A stretch of 64,000 nt of DNA from Magnolia sinica (Eukaryota; Streptophyta; Magnoliopsida; Magnoliales; Magnoliaceae), in contig NC_080578.1 of assembly GCF_029962835.1 (NCBI RefSeq), positions 104,573,759 through 104,637,758 on the forward strand, read 5' to 3'. Below are positions 1-10,725 of the stretch, one piece after another; within the stretch, counting starts at the first letter, position 1; every line of letters starts with the position of its first letter. The position numbers and the translations under genes were made by a program. The notes under the pieces are model-generated. The model saw only the letters and a list, made by a program, of their open reading frames with translations, had not been told where the DNA came from and made no database searches.

Positions 1-346
1 AAACTTATGTGGCCCCAAAGAAGTTTTCAATGGTAAGTATTCAATCCCTGTTGCTTTCTATGGTGGGGTCCACTTGAGCTTTAGATTTACCTGATTTTTT
101 GGCCCATGCTCTAAAATAATCTTGAAAAATGGGTGGACGATGTGGATATAGCCCACACATCATGGTGGGACCTACACAACTTGCTAACATTGAGTGAAAT
201 TGGCACGGGACCCAATGCAATTCCATCTAATCTAATTCCAAGCTTTTCCAATCTTCCCAAACATGGAGTGGAATTGGCATAGGACCATATGAATCTCATC
301 TCACCTAATCCCTTCTAATCCCACTGCCCAAACACACCCTAAAATT
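1..346. repeat. MITE remnants with GTGGGGTCCAC-type core
   Basis: Positions 1-190 match the core of a dispersed repeat seen again near 5.5, 29.3, 40.5, 44 and 51.3 kb (phrases such as GTGGCCCCAAAGAAGTTTTC and GGTGGGGTCCACTTGAGC). Positions 326-346 read GCCCAAACACACCCTAAAA, which looks like the right terminal repeat of a Tourist-type MITE. The left end is probably before the window. No gene is seen. Confidence 0.6.
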
Positions 347-1953
347 ATCTACACCACATGAGGTAAGGTTATCACATGGCATCTCATTGATCGTTTGATT
401 TGGGTGCGCCACATCATGTTTAAACAATGTTCTGAGTCCGTGAGTAGAATTTCACTCATCATTTAGCACATAGTGCCAACACGTGACAACATTTCATTGG
501 TCCATATAGGTTTGTCAAAAATAGGTATAATCATATGCTACATTGGCACAACTGACCAGGGGACTCTCAAAGGGTTGGAATTGATTGGGTCATGTAATAC
601 CCATGCCAAACTAACCAAGTTGAGGTTTTTCATGTGTCTTTTCAATCTAGTGTATAATTTACTCGTGCTATCGTATGGTGGCTTCAATTAAATTTTAGTA
701 CAGTGATAGGTTTTGTTATATTATTTGTTTTACTTAGAAATTATGGTAAAAATATTAATTTTATAATGTGAAATATAATAATTACAATTTACTTTATCTA
801 TTTCTTTTACAAGTATATTTGACTTCCAATTTATGAACGATAATTCATACTCACACAAACACCTAAAAATGATGACAATGACTTTGCATTTTCTAAAAAA
901 TTAGAAAACCAATCAATTAATGTTGTATGGAGCTTGCAATGAGTTAGGTTTGAATTAGATATGGGGAACTCCTGGTTTGAAAACGGGGCAAGTCAATCTA
1001 AACAATTAAGTCATGGCTGTGGTAACCGGGTTTGGAAATCAGGCAAGCCTTGGTCAATCCCTAACTTAGCCTTGGCTTGTCATGTCAACTTTGTATTTGA
1101 TTGATGGCCTATTTTTAGCAAGTTAGCTTAAGTCATATAGCTCAGTTAAGAAAAGAGTCATGATTTAAAAAAAGAAATAGAAGAAGAAAATTGATGATCA
1201 TGGCACAAAAATGGAAAAAGATGAGAGAGGTCATGAAACATGAATATGTATACTTTTTTTTATTTCCCTTTTATTTTGTTTGGATGGTTTGGATTTGGTT
1301 GAATTTATAAAACAAGTAGAGTTTGGTCTTTTACTTCTTATTTATTTATTTGTAGAAGAAGTTTCTTTTAGCATTAACTTCCCAAAAAAAAAAAAATAAC
1401 TTTGATTTAATTGGGAAGAGGAAAGATTCATGTGGGGTATTTGGTATTGAGGCAGTTGATATGTACATCCACTTTATTGATAATGGCACCTTATTTTTTA
1501 TACATTAAGTAACATGATGATCGTACATATTTGTAATTTTTGTATTTCCAAATGTAAAAACTCGTGCAGGACATTTGTACCATAGAAATGATAGGCTCCC
1601 TCGTGAAAATCACTCGGAATAAAAATATCAACTCAGCTAGCTTATCCAATGGCCCAAATGGGCAACCGATGGCTTGACTCAAAATACAAACGTGGCCCAT
1701 CACACTCATATGGGCCTACTAAAATAATGGACTACAATTACAACCCAATCACGGCACCTAAAGACAAGTGGGGTGGATGGTACATACACCTGCATGCTTG
1801 TGTAAAACTTAAAAAGCATATTGAATATCTTATAATAACGTCCCAATAATCGAACTTCATAGAAATGCGTGCCTCCTGACATTGATCTCATATTTATTAG
1901 ACATGACATGCAAGTGGCAGATGATTTAGATTCGTCTGACCCTGATAGGACCT
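347..1953. other. AT-rich intergenic sequence, no gene recognised
   Basis: The stretch holds only short open frames with no recognisable domain, plus short A-runs (for example near 1383-1397). I see no transposon ends or RNA gene. Confidence 0.5.
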
Positions 1954-2121
1954 TTAACCGTCTCACCAGATCTATATCTATATGGGGCTCACCACGATAT
2001 ATCTGTTTAAGGTGGGGGCTTAAAAATGAGGCAGAACCAATGCTTTAACCGTCTCACCCTTTCACTCCTTTTCTAACATCGTGTTAAGGTGGGGGCTTAA
2101 AAATGAGGCAGAACCAATGCT
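1954..2121. repeat. Tandem duplication, two copies of ~77-91 bp
   Basis: TTAACCGTCTCACC starts at 1954 and again at 2045. Both copies end in the shared phrase AAGGTGGGGGCTTAAAAATG followed by AGGCAGAACCAATGCT. The copies differ in the middle, so the duplication is not very recent. Confidence 0.8.
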
Positions 2122-2196
2122 CCTTGATAGATTACACTAACTAGTAAGCTTATGTTGCATTAAATGCACCTTAAATGCACAAATTTAATGTAAGTT

Positions 2197-2388
2197 GCAT
2201 TAAACGGCAAAGTCATCTTCGTTGTGGTCCACTGGATCATTGGATGTATCTCAATTTTCAACCCATACCTTTTCAAGCATTAAATGTTAGTTGCATTAAA
2301 TGCCAAAGTCATTTGGGATGTGGTCCACTAAATCATCGGATCTATTTTATTTTTGAGCCCATACCTTATTATGGTCTTAGAAAATGTA
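2197..2388. repeat. Tandem duplication with 96-bp period
   Basis: GCATTAAACGGCAAAGTCAT at 2197 is repeated as GCATTAAATGCCAAAGTCAT at 2293. Both are followed by a TGTGGTCCACT phrase and CCCATACCTT. The copies are clearly related but diverged. Confidence 0.75.
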
Positions 2389-2629
2389 TGAACAGCTTGG
2401 ATAAACAAATACATCACCGTAGGTTCACACAGCTCTGGTCGTACGTTTAAAGGTCCGACCAGGGTTGGACAATCATGCTCCATTGAGCCTCCCATGTGCA
2501 ACAAGTGTATTTTATTAATATGAATAATCAAAGTCTGGGTGTCGTGATTTTGATGAAAACAGGTGTTATCTTCCTAACTACTCCCTAACACGTGTAGCAC
2601 GTGTTTGCTTTTTCCTTTCTGCTGTAGAA

Positions 2630-2960
2630 GCTTTGCTATGCCCACACGTGTGTACAAGTCAGCTAATGCACACGCTGCCACGTATGCCAGCATGGTGGAC
2701 AGGTGCAATATCTAAAAAAATCATACTAAATTTTCTAATCCACCGAATTTATTTGTAATATCACGGCATAGTTATTGGATGGACCACCTTTCTCTAAAGG
2801 GTAGCAACATCTATTTGGTGGGGTCCACCTGATGGATGACCAGATACACGCCTGTGGGCTTAGCCAAACGCCTATGGTAGAGTATAATTTGTAGTAGAAA
2901 ATTTTCAATGCTCTGATGGTGTAATGGATGATACACGGGCTTAGGAATTTAATAAAATTG
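2630..2960. repeat. Dispersed repeat family A, copy 1
   Basis: It contains CAAGTCAGCTAATGCACAC followed by GACAGGTGCAATATC, and later AATATCACGGCATAG. The same phrases in the same order occur at 3480-3790 and 13780-14060, so this is an interspersed repeat. No ends or coding capacity can be assigned. Confidence 0.6.
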
Positions 2961-3479
2961 TAGAGTAGAATACCAGTAATTTAAATTAAGAAAAAAAAAA
3001 TTATACTTAGTTGATTATTTGACTATCGAATTAGTGGACATTTATTGGATGGCTTAAAACGAACGATATCCAATGGCTCTATTTCAACAAACAAACGTCC
3101 ATCAATCAGAGATTCGGATTCTTCAACCAATCTTATTCTGGGACCGTGACTTTAGCCATAGAAAGTTACAAAATTTAGTCAGTTTCATTTGAGTTAGCGT
3201 GTGCCACTTGTACAATTTTCCAGTGCCTGCATATCATGCATCACACCTGCCGGTGTATAAAATGACGACATGGAGGGTGTGTGTGTGTGTACCGACATGG
3301 GTGTGTACTAACAAGCTAACCCGAAAGAAAAAAAAGAGTATAAAATGACGACTCCTTAATATAGCCAATAAATTAAGAGCCAAGCACTCGATTCTCGTGG
3401 ACAAGAGATTCGCACACACATGCATACGCATGGGGAGGCTTCCACCTCCGAGTGCATCTTAAAGATGATCTGAAGCGTA

Positions 3480-3790
3480 TATGTTCTGGACTCTGTGCTA
3501 GCTAGTGGGCCATCCTAAGAAACATTTGTTGAATGGGTGATTAAAAAAAAAAAAAAAAAAACTACTCATGCATACAAGTCAAATTAATGCACATGTGTCA
3601 GCACGGCAGACAGTCCTGGGAAGGATTCCAGTACTACTTAAATTCCCTATTCCTAGAACTAGGTCAGTCCACTAGTAAGGGGGCCACAATCCACTGAGCA
3701 ATGCATAGTTGTAAAAAAACGGGCTAAAGTTTTTCAACCCATCCAAATTATTCTAATATCACGGCACACCTATTCGAATTTTCAAAACTT
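3480..3790. repeat. Dispersed repeat family A, copy 2
   Basis: It is related to 2630-2960 by CAAGTCAAATTAATGCACA, the GGCAGACAG phrase and AATATCACGGCACACC in the same order. It is interrupted by an A-run at 3543-3560. Confidence 0.6.
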
Positions 3791-4760
3791 AGGGGAAATG
3801 AAAATTTTTAAGATTTATATTTTAATTTTATAATTACATACAGATCCTCATTTTGATATTTTGGGGTTTCTAACAAAGAAAATTCAAAATTCTACTGTTA
3901 GAATTTATCTATTTAGTGTTTATAAGTCATCGATTTCTTGATGTCATTCTTTCAAATATGTTTCTCCATGATCTGTACCATTTATAAGAGAGGATGTAGG
4001 GATGAACGTATTGAGGTTGATCACCGTTTTACTCAAGGATAACTACTCTGAACCCACAAAGCTTCTCTAGACTCCTTACAGAGACTTCTCAAATCCACAG
4101 GGGAAGAAGAAGCAAAATAGAAATAAATTCTATAAAATTTGTAATTTGATTGATGAATGTAATAAATGAGTTCACAACCCTTCAAATAGGAAAACTAGGC
4201 AATGGGAGAAATTTCATAATCAAACTACAACTAAAACTCTTAGAATTCACAACTTACTATAAATAGTAAACTTACTATTTATAAACGGTCGTGATGTCTA
4301 CTAATGCGCAAGGTTTTCAGCCAAAAATAGTAAATGTCCTATTTGGCTTCACCAAGCTGTTCTCCTAATTATTCTAAGAACTTTTCACATTGGGCGTGAC
4401 TCCTAAAGCCCAACGGATGAAAAGTTATAATCAAACTAAAACTTACTATTTATAGTAAAAATGGAATTAAAAAAGAGAAATGACTGTCAATCTGATAGTA
4501 TCTCACAATTCCGGGTTGCGCAAGGTTGGGTGGCTAAAGTAGCCTGTTCTACCCCAAAATCATATACTTTATGTCAGATAACTCATTTCGGATCGCGAAA
4601 TACGCCCGATTTAAAGTCTGACAGGATCACTTCTGTTATCGACTGAGCCTTTTCTGATCTATCTTAGCCACGAAAATGTCCGCGACCCACTCTACATCAA
4701 CATGTCAATACTTGGCAGAACGTAAGGGAGATTTAAAGCCATTCATGCAATAGACCCCAT
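3791..4760. other. Intergenic sequence, no gene recognised
   Basis: AT-rich sequence with local palindromic words built on TTACTATTTATA (near 4260-4285 and 4442-4460). The repeated words suggest an old insertion, but no terminal repeats or coding domain can be recognised. Confidence 0.45.
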
Positions 4761-4946
4761 AAGTGTGAAACTTGTAATTTGATGGAGGAAAGAGAGATGA
4801 GAATTCTTTGTTCTTCTTTCCCTGTATGAAAGTTGTAATTTGATAGAGGGGAGAGAGATGAGAATTCTCCGTTCTTCTTCCCCCCATGTGAAACTTGTAA
4901 TTTGATGGAGAAAGAGATATGAGAATTCCCTGTTCTTCTTCCCTTG
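4761..4946. repeat. Three tandem copies of a ~62-bp unit
   Basis: The phrase GAAACTTGTAATTTGATGGA (or a close variant) begins near 4766, 4827 and 4889. Each copy continues through a GA-rich stretch to GAGAATTC and GTTCTTCTTCCC. The small open frames here on the minus strand only translate the repeat in three phases and are not genes. Confidence 0.85.
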
Positions 4947-5429
4947 CAGGCGACACCTAGTAGGTGAATATATACATCCAAAACTCTGCCTCTCTATCTC
5001 TCTCAATCTCACTTTCTTTCTGGGTTAGATTTATATATAATGAAGAATTAAAGTTTTGGAGAAACATCAATTATGGCTCTCTATCAATTTGGCTTGAATT
5101 TAGTCATGTGATATGTGTGCGTAGTGCATGGCATGCCAGAGCGTGATGTGACTCAATTTGAACCAAATAACTTTGACCCAAAGCTTTGAGATAAATTGAG
5201 AGATTGAGAACTCATTGGTTTGGCCATCTATTCTGCCAACTTGCGAAGGAAAAAGTTCGTTATTCTAAAGAGTTCTTTTTACCTTTTTAGCCTAGAGGAC
5301 TTTTTCCTACCATGATAGTAACGGTCAATTATGTTTTCGTAGTTTTAATTTGCCATCCAATCTATTGATAAGTTCATGTAAGCTCTGCTTATTTTTTAGA
5401 TAATGTAGCACATTGGAGAGAGGAAAAAA

Positions 5430-5910
5430 AATTGGAAGTATCGACACGTGAAACTTCCATTGGCCATCACGACATGTGCATTTGATCCACACCGTTCATC
5501 ATTTTTTTTCATACCATTTTATGGAATAAGACAAAAAACGAGGGAAATCAAAGGCTCAAGTGGGCCACACTACATAAATAGTAGAAATTGGACGTCTTCA
5601 GTTGAAAACTACTTGGGGCCATAGAAGGCTTTGATCAATCTGATATTTGTGTTTTCCCTTTATGGAAGTCTTTGTGACCTTACAGTGAGGTTAAATGTCA
5701 AATAAACTTTACGGTGGACTTTAGGAAGGTTTCAGTGCTAGTAATTCAATTCCTGTTGCTTTTGTAACGTGTTCTACTTAATATTTGGATGTGCCTAATT
5801 TTTTAATTGATGCTTTAGAATGATCCGTAAAAGTTGATGTATCAGTGTGGATCTGGGACATAAATTAGGGTGGAGACTAGAAAAGTTTCATGCGTTAAAA
5901 GTCACGTTGC
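5430..5910. repeat. GTGGGGCC-family dispersed repeat, fragment
   Basis: It carries the family's recurring phrases: AAGTGGGCCACACTAC, GAAAACTACTTGGGGCCATA, TGATATTTGTGTTTTCCC, TTGTGACCTTACAGTGAGGT and CAATTCCTGTTGCTTTTG. Similar text occurs at 51.1-51.5 and 44.0-44.3 kb. No terminal repeats were found around this copy. Confidence 0.65.
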
Positions 5911-6162
5911 GTAGCACACAATCCAGCATATCTTGTTAGCGCTGAATTTTCGTATGCATTCAACACAGACAATCCACACTCATAATTTTAACTTCTAAAT
6001 ATTTTTTTGTTGATAATTTCATGATAAATTTGTGAGAAATAAAAAAACAATGATATTTTGAAATTCTCCTGATATTTTTAAAATCCCAGGCGATATTTGT
6101 CACTATTCTAACCGACGGTCCAGATTCAATTGATTGAATTGTACGCTGTTTTCAGATGTACG

Positions 6163-6222
6163 GTTGCATGCATGCATCCATCGATCCATCCACACCCATA
6201 TAAACCTTTCTTCCTCACCTTC
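6163..6222 (+). repeat. Upstream copy of duplicated LRX promoter module
   Basis: This copy carries CATGCATGCATCC, ATCCATCCACACCCATAT, a TATA-like CATATAAACC and a CTTCCTCACCTTC pyrimidine stretch. The same order of words recurs at 6379-6450 directly upstream of the LRX start codon. The two copies are separated by MITE-like sequence. Confidence 0.75.
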
Positions 6223-6230
6223 ATGCGGTG

Positions 6231-6345
6231 TATCCCACCAGAGTTTATGGTGGGGCTGATTCTCAGGACGTACAGCGAACATGTGGAGATTCACCAGATG
6301 CACGGTTTGGATTCCACATACACGTCATGAATGGGCCTCACCACC
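6231..6345. repeat. GTGGGGCC-family fragment between the promoter copies
   Basis: The phrase GAGATTCACCAGATGCACGG followed by TTTGGATTC recurs at ~9689-9719 as GAGGCTCACCAGATTCACGG, in the same orientation. The fragment contains GTTTATGGTGGGGCTG. It is non-coding and sits exactly between the two promoter-module copies. Confidence 0.65.
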
Positions 6346-6378
6346 TCGAAAGCATATAAACATACGTAGTTTCTATGT

Positions 6379-6450
6379 TTGCATGCATGCATGAATACAT
6401 TCATCCATCCACACCCATATATACCTACTTCCTCATCTTCCTCTCACCCA
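6379..6450 (+). promoter_or_regulatory. Proximal promoter module of the LRX gene
   Basis: This is the second copy of the duplicated module. A TATA-like CATATATACC lies at 6417-6426, 73-82 bases before the ATG at 6499, followed by a CT-rich stretch where transcription could start. The in-frame ATG at 6379 falls inside this module, so it is unlikely to be the translation start. The assignment is inferred from position; no transcript data were available. Confidence 0.55.
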
Positions 6451-6498
6451 AATCAAACCCAAAAACTAGAAACCGTTTCTCTACCTATATACCACTCA

Positions 6499-7920
6499 AT
6501 GATCAGATGGAAATCTCCATATCCCAATCCATCTATGATCCCGATCATCATAATCATCTTCTTCTTCTCCATACTCTCACTCAATCACTCCCAACCCATA
6601 CAAAACCCTAATCTCCAACAAGCCTACGTAGCTCTCCTTGCATGGAAATCTCTCATCTTCTCAGATCCCAAAAACCTAACTTCCAACTGGAATGGCCCCA
6701 ACGTCTGCTCCTACACCGGCGTCTTCTGTGCACCGTCCATTCACAACCCTTTCATCACTGTCGTCGCCGGCATCGACCTCAACCATGCCGACATCGCCGG
6801 CTCCCTCCCAGAAGAACTCGGCCTCCTCACCGATCTTGCACTCCTCCACCTCAACTCCAATCGCTTCTGTGGGACAATCCCAGAAAGCTTTTCCCACCTT
6901 CTCCTCCTCTTCGAAATCGACCTCAGCAACAACCACTTCGCAGGCCCATTTCCGCACGTGCTCCTCTCTCTCCCTTCATTGAAATATCTAGATATCCGTT
7001 ACAACGAGTTCGGAGGTGAAATCCCATCCCAGCTCTTCGATCTCGATCTCGATGCTATCTTCATCAACAACAACAAGTTCCAGTCCGCCTTACCAGCGAA
7101 TATCGGTAACTCGCCGGTTTCAGTTCTTGTTGCAGCTAATAACTACCTTAACGGTTGCTTGCCGTCGAGTTTGGGAAAAATGGCGGGAACTTTGAATGAG
7201 ATTATTCTCTTGAATGACGGGCTTACGTCGTGCTTGCCGCCGGAGATTGGAGCATTGGGAGGAGTTACTGTCTTCGATGTCGGGTTTAATAAGCTGGTGG
7301 GTCCGTTGCCGGAGACGGTGGGTAATATGATCAGCTTAGAGCAGCTGAATGTCGCGCATAACCAGCTCTCCGGCAGTATTCCAGCGAGTGTTTGTTCATT
7401 GCCGAGATTGGAGAATTTCACATTCTCTTATAACTATTTCAACGTGGAGCCATCTGTTTGTTTTGGAATCCCTAATAAGGATGATCGGAAGAATTGTATC
7501 GCTGGCCGGCCTATGCAGAGGGCGAAAGCTGAATGTGATTCTTTTCTGTCGATTCCAATTAGCTGCACCGCATTTGGTTGTGCGACGCCACAGTCTCCGA
7601 CACCGACAGGCTGTGGTGATGTGTTTGGATGTTTGGGGCAACCACCTCCGCCACCATCGCCAGTATATTGTATTGGTTTGGAGTGTTTGGAGATGCCGCC
7701 GCATCCGTTCCCACCATTTCTGATGCCGCCGCATCCATTTCCACCATTGCCAATGCCGCCACCGCCGTCGATAGACTGTGATGATCCCTATGGGTGCTGG
7801 CCAACATCGCCACCGCCACCGATAGACTGTGATGATGCTTATGGTTGCTGGCCAACATCGCCACCATCACCACCATTGCCAGAAATGCTGCTACCGCCAA
7901 TATTTCCAGATCATCCTTAG
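6499..7920 (+). CDS. LRX: Leucine-rich repeat extensin-like protein (LRX), intronless
   Basis: LRX proteins are secreted to the plant cell wall, where the LRR part binds RALF peptides and partners and the extensin tail anchors to the wall. The 473-residue frame has a hydrophobic signal segment (~14-29), an LRR N-cap with NWNGPNVCSYTGVFC (~63-77), the family-typical VVAGIDLNHADIAGSLP (88-104) and about ten LRRs to ~312, including LLTDLALLHLNSNRFCGTIP, PSLKYLDIRYNEFGGEIP and LENFTFSYNYFN. A Pro-rich tail follows (~363-473). The start at 6499 is preferred over in-frame 6379 because it places the signal peptide near the N terminus; 6535 is a third choice. The tail is short and lacks long Ser-Pro4/Tyr extensin repeats. 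Instead it has five Cys pairs: 356/361, 372/378, 391/396, 427/433 and 444/450, three of them followed by Pro runs. The length resembles short members such as Arabidopsis LRX6. Absence of introns is normal for the family. Confidence 0.95.
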   Translation: MIRWKSPYPNPSMIPIIIIIFFFSILSLNHSQPIQNPNLQQAYVALLAWKSLIFSDPKNLTSNWNGPNVCSYTGVFCAPSIHNPFITVVAGIDLNHADIAGSLPEELGLLTDLALLHLNSNRFCGTIPESFSHLLLLFEIDLSNNHFAGPFPHVLLSLPSLKYLDIRYNEFGGEIPSQLFDLDLDAIFINNNKFQSALPANIGNSPVSVLVAANNYLNGCLPSSLGKMAGTLNEIILLNDGLTSCLPPEIGALGGVTVFDVGFNKLVGPLPETVGNMISLEQLNVAHNQLSGSIPASVCSLPRLENFTFSYNYFNVEPSVCFGIPNKDDRKNCIAGRPMQRAKAECDSFLSIPISCTAFGCATPQSPTPTGCGDVFGCLGQPPPPPSPVYCIGLECLEMPPHPFPPFLMPPHPFPPLPMPPPPSIDCDDPYGCWPTSPPPPIDCDDAYGCWPTSPPSPPLPEMLLPPIFPDHP

Positions 7921-9379
7921 TGCTCATCCCGCGTTTGGGACCATTTAGGATCACCATTTTTTAGAGGCAATGAACATTTTTGGTATTTTAATCGACAAAA
8001 ATACTTTCAGTTTCAGCTGGTACACAAGCCGAGACATTAGAAGAATATATATATATATATATCGGGACCATCTTTTAATGATCGGGCTTCACTTAGAGGA
8101 TAATAGAAATAATAAAAGCTCCCAAGTGACTGATAAACATTTAACTCTTTTTCTTTGAATATAGATGGTCTCCTTAATTTTTTGAATAATTACAAAGTTA
8201 GAATTATAGTTTTTAGAACCAAGACCAGTTGGGCACTAGTCCATCATAGGTCAGGTCATATAGTTGACTATGAGTGAACTAGGTCATTGAAAACAAATCT
8301 TTTTTATTTTTTATTTTTATTAAAGTTTTGAAAATCACTCTGGCTATCATCCTCATCATCTGAGCCTTATCTCAGCTAAGTGAGTCTGCTGTATGAATCT
8401 TACTCTACCATTCCACTCTATCAAGGGCCGTAAGTCTCAGTTGCTTGTATTTTTTCAATCAATAAAAGAAATTAAAATCATATAATAAAAAATTTTGAAA
8501 AACAAAACTCTCCAGTTTTTTTCTTTTCCTATTTTAAAAAAATAATAATTATTAGAAAAATGAAATCTAGAAAATGATCAAAGACACCCTAGCTATGTTC
8601 TTCTCCTCTTTCTTAATTGGGTGGGGTACCCTTTTCTTGTCTGAAATTATTGTCTTTTAGATATGACTTTGGAAATGAACATTCCAAATGTTTCGGAAGA
8701 TGTTGTCATTTTTATGTATTGGAAATTTGGGCTTTGAATTATAAGTACATGGGGACACGGTCTGATGATCTCAACCATCCATCTTCTCCGTACTACCATA
8801 AATGAGCTATACTCCAATAATAACGCTTCAGTGGTTCAACTAATTACCTTTGATTTTTTTAAATTTTTTTTTGGGTCTTTTGAGTGTGAGGTTGTGATCA
8901 TCCATCAGGTGGACCATACAATTTTTACCATTGATCATCAAGTGAGCGATGTTTATGAGAAGAATGCATGGCATGGATGGTCGCCCCGCTAGTGGCCAAT
9001 CTGGTTTTGGGGGCAGGGCAACTTGACCCTACGATCGTAAACCATCGACATGATAGTGCCAACTGAAGATGCAGGATGGCCCAAAAACCTTCCAAATTAG
9101 AAGATCCTAGCCACCCAATATTTATCCAATTTCCCTGTGTTGGTAGATTTATATCTAACCGTCTATCTCTAGGCCACTGATTGGAGGGTCAGGATTTTTC
9201 AACCTCGGAGATTTTAATTTGGTGTATCGACGTCAATGATCATGTCCCATTAAAGCAACGATTTGGATCAAACATGGCCACCAAATTCACGGAGTAGTGC
9301 ATTAGGAAGGATACTGTTCAGGTGGCCTCTAAAACGAGGGAATGATCACATACGTTCCAATGTATGGTAATTACCTGTG
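7921..9379. other. 3' flank of LRX, no further gene
   Basis: AT-rich sequence with a TA microsatellite (8047-8062), an RTE LINE 3' end (annotated separately) and a repeat phrase at 8757-8822 (GGTCTGATGATCTCAACC) that recurs at 11706-11771. No coding domain is visible. Confidence 0.5.
8338..8440 (-). mobile_element. RTE-type LINE 3'-terminal fragment
   Basis: The text CATCCTCATCATCTGAGCCTTATC followed by CATTCCACTCTATCAAGGGC matches 50835-50935 closely and is related to 49210-49430, where it continues into RTE reverse-transcriptase C-terminal coding on the minus strand. It is a severely 5'-truncated copy that ends in ATC repeats. Confidence 0.6.
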
Positions 9380-9790
9380 TGGGGCCCACCATGATGTGTG
9401 AGTGCCATCCAATGTTAGGTCTTGATCCCAAAATCCAGCCTCATCCATCGAAAAACTTCCAGATGGAATGTGGGGTCCACAAAGCCGTAGATATGCCATC
9501 CAACCCATTCATCAGGTGAATTCCACCAGGATAAGGGGATGAGCCCAAACTCAGGCCATTCCCAAACTCAGGTGGGCCAAATAACATGAACATATAGGTT
9601 TCAGGTGTGATAATACATTTTCCCTGCAGCATGTCCCACCTGAGTTCTTCGTATCATCTGATTCTTGACATGCACAGTGAAAATGAGGAGGCTCACCAGA
9701 TTCACGGTTTGGATTCTTCATGCACATCAAGAGTAGGGTCCACACAGCTCGAGCATTTAATAATTACCATAAAGCATGTAATCGCTACTC
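9380..9790. repeat. GTGGGGCC-family dispersed repeat
   Basis: It begins with GTGTGGGGCCCACCATGATG and ends near AGGGTCCACACAGCTCGAGC. It shares the CTCACCAGATTCACGGTTTG phrase with 6283-6310. It is non-coding, and exact ends were not resolved. Confidence 0.6.
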
Positions 9791-10310
9791 TTCTAAAATA
9801 TAGTGCATGCGAGTACACCCTTAGTCGTGTGCAACGTTTTGTACCTTGACAGCCATGCAATTCGTTTATTATAATCGGTCGGGCAGCAAGCATGATACAC
9901 GAGAGGAGATCACGGGGTAGGCATGGAGAGGTTCAGCTTACATATATATTTTTTTAGATGGATGGAAGGCATTTAAAGGAAAAGTAATCTAAAAGGGTGT
10001 GGACCATGTTATGGTGTGAACCACAATCTGTTGGTTAGGTGGGCTACACCTTGATCGAAATAGACAGTTAGATCGGTGGAGTACAGATTTCTTATTACAT
10101 GATCTTGATCATCTCATCAAGACCCTACAAAAGGATTTTCGAAAGGAAATATAACCAATGGTCCACATTCAACAAACCAGATACGTCGTTTCTTGACCCA
10201 TCGTGGTAATTATTTTGAGACCAAAGACAATTCAACGTGGGAGTTGTTGTTTAATCTGGCCAAACGGTCACTTGTGTAATGAACTGGTTAAACGTGTGTG
10301 AATAGATTAA

Positions 10311-10722
10311 GGGCCCGTTTGGCCGGTCGGATTGGAAGGGATTGGATGGTATTTGAAGTGATTGGAAGTTAAATCCCGGAATTGGCCGGGCGTGCCAAAC
10401 AGAGTCGGTGATCTGATCCCAATCCCATGGATCTTAAGACAATCCACTGACAACACCATCATTACCTTTAAATCCCATCCAATCCACCCTAATCTGTTCA
10501 AATTTGCCTGGGACGTGTTTGGTTCGAGGGATTGGAAGGGATGGGAAGGTTTAATCCCGGGATTGGCCGGGCATGCCAAACAGACTGGATATAGCAATCC
10601 AGGGATAGAGCAATCCCATGGATCCCAAGACAATCCACTGACAACACCATCATTACCTAGAAATCCATGCCATCCACCTAGTACCATTCAATCCCTTCCA
10701 ATCCGCCTGGCCAAACGGGCCC
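10311..10722. mobile_element. Complete PIF/Harbinger (Tourist-like) MITE with TAA target duplication
   Basis: Terminal inverted repeats read GGGCCCGTTTGGCC at 10311 and GGCCAAACGGGCCC at 10722, with flanking TAA at 10308-10310 and 10723-10725. The 3-bp TAA/TTA duplication is the hallmark of PIF/Harbinger. The interior is a partial duplication: GGATTGGAAGGGAT, AATCCCGG and GATTGGCCGGGC recur, then TGCCAAACAGA twice. Both small open frames here are repeat-derived. Confidence 0.9.
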
Positions 10723-10725
10723 TAA

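Noticed and set aside
4705-5012. Three overlapping minus-strand frames with repeated EFSSL/NSHLS motifs
   Set aside because: They are the three reading phases of a 62-bp tandem repeat.
6676-7957. Several long open frames on both strands across the LRX gene
   Set aside because: They overlap a frame with a signal peptide and clear LRX homology. Their proteins are low-complexity translations of the same GC-rich DNA.
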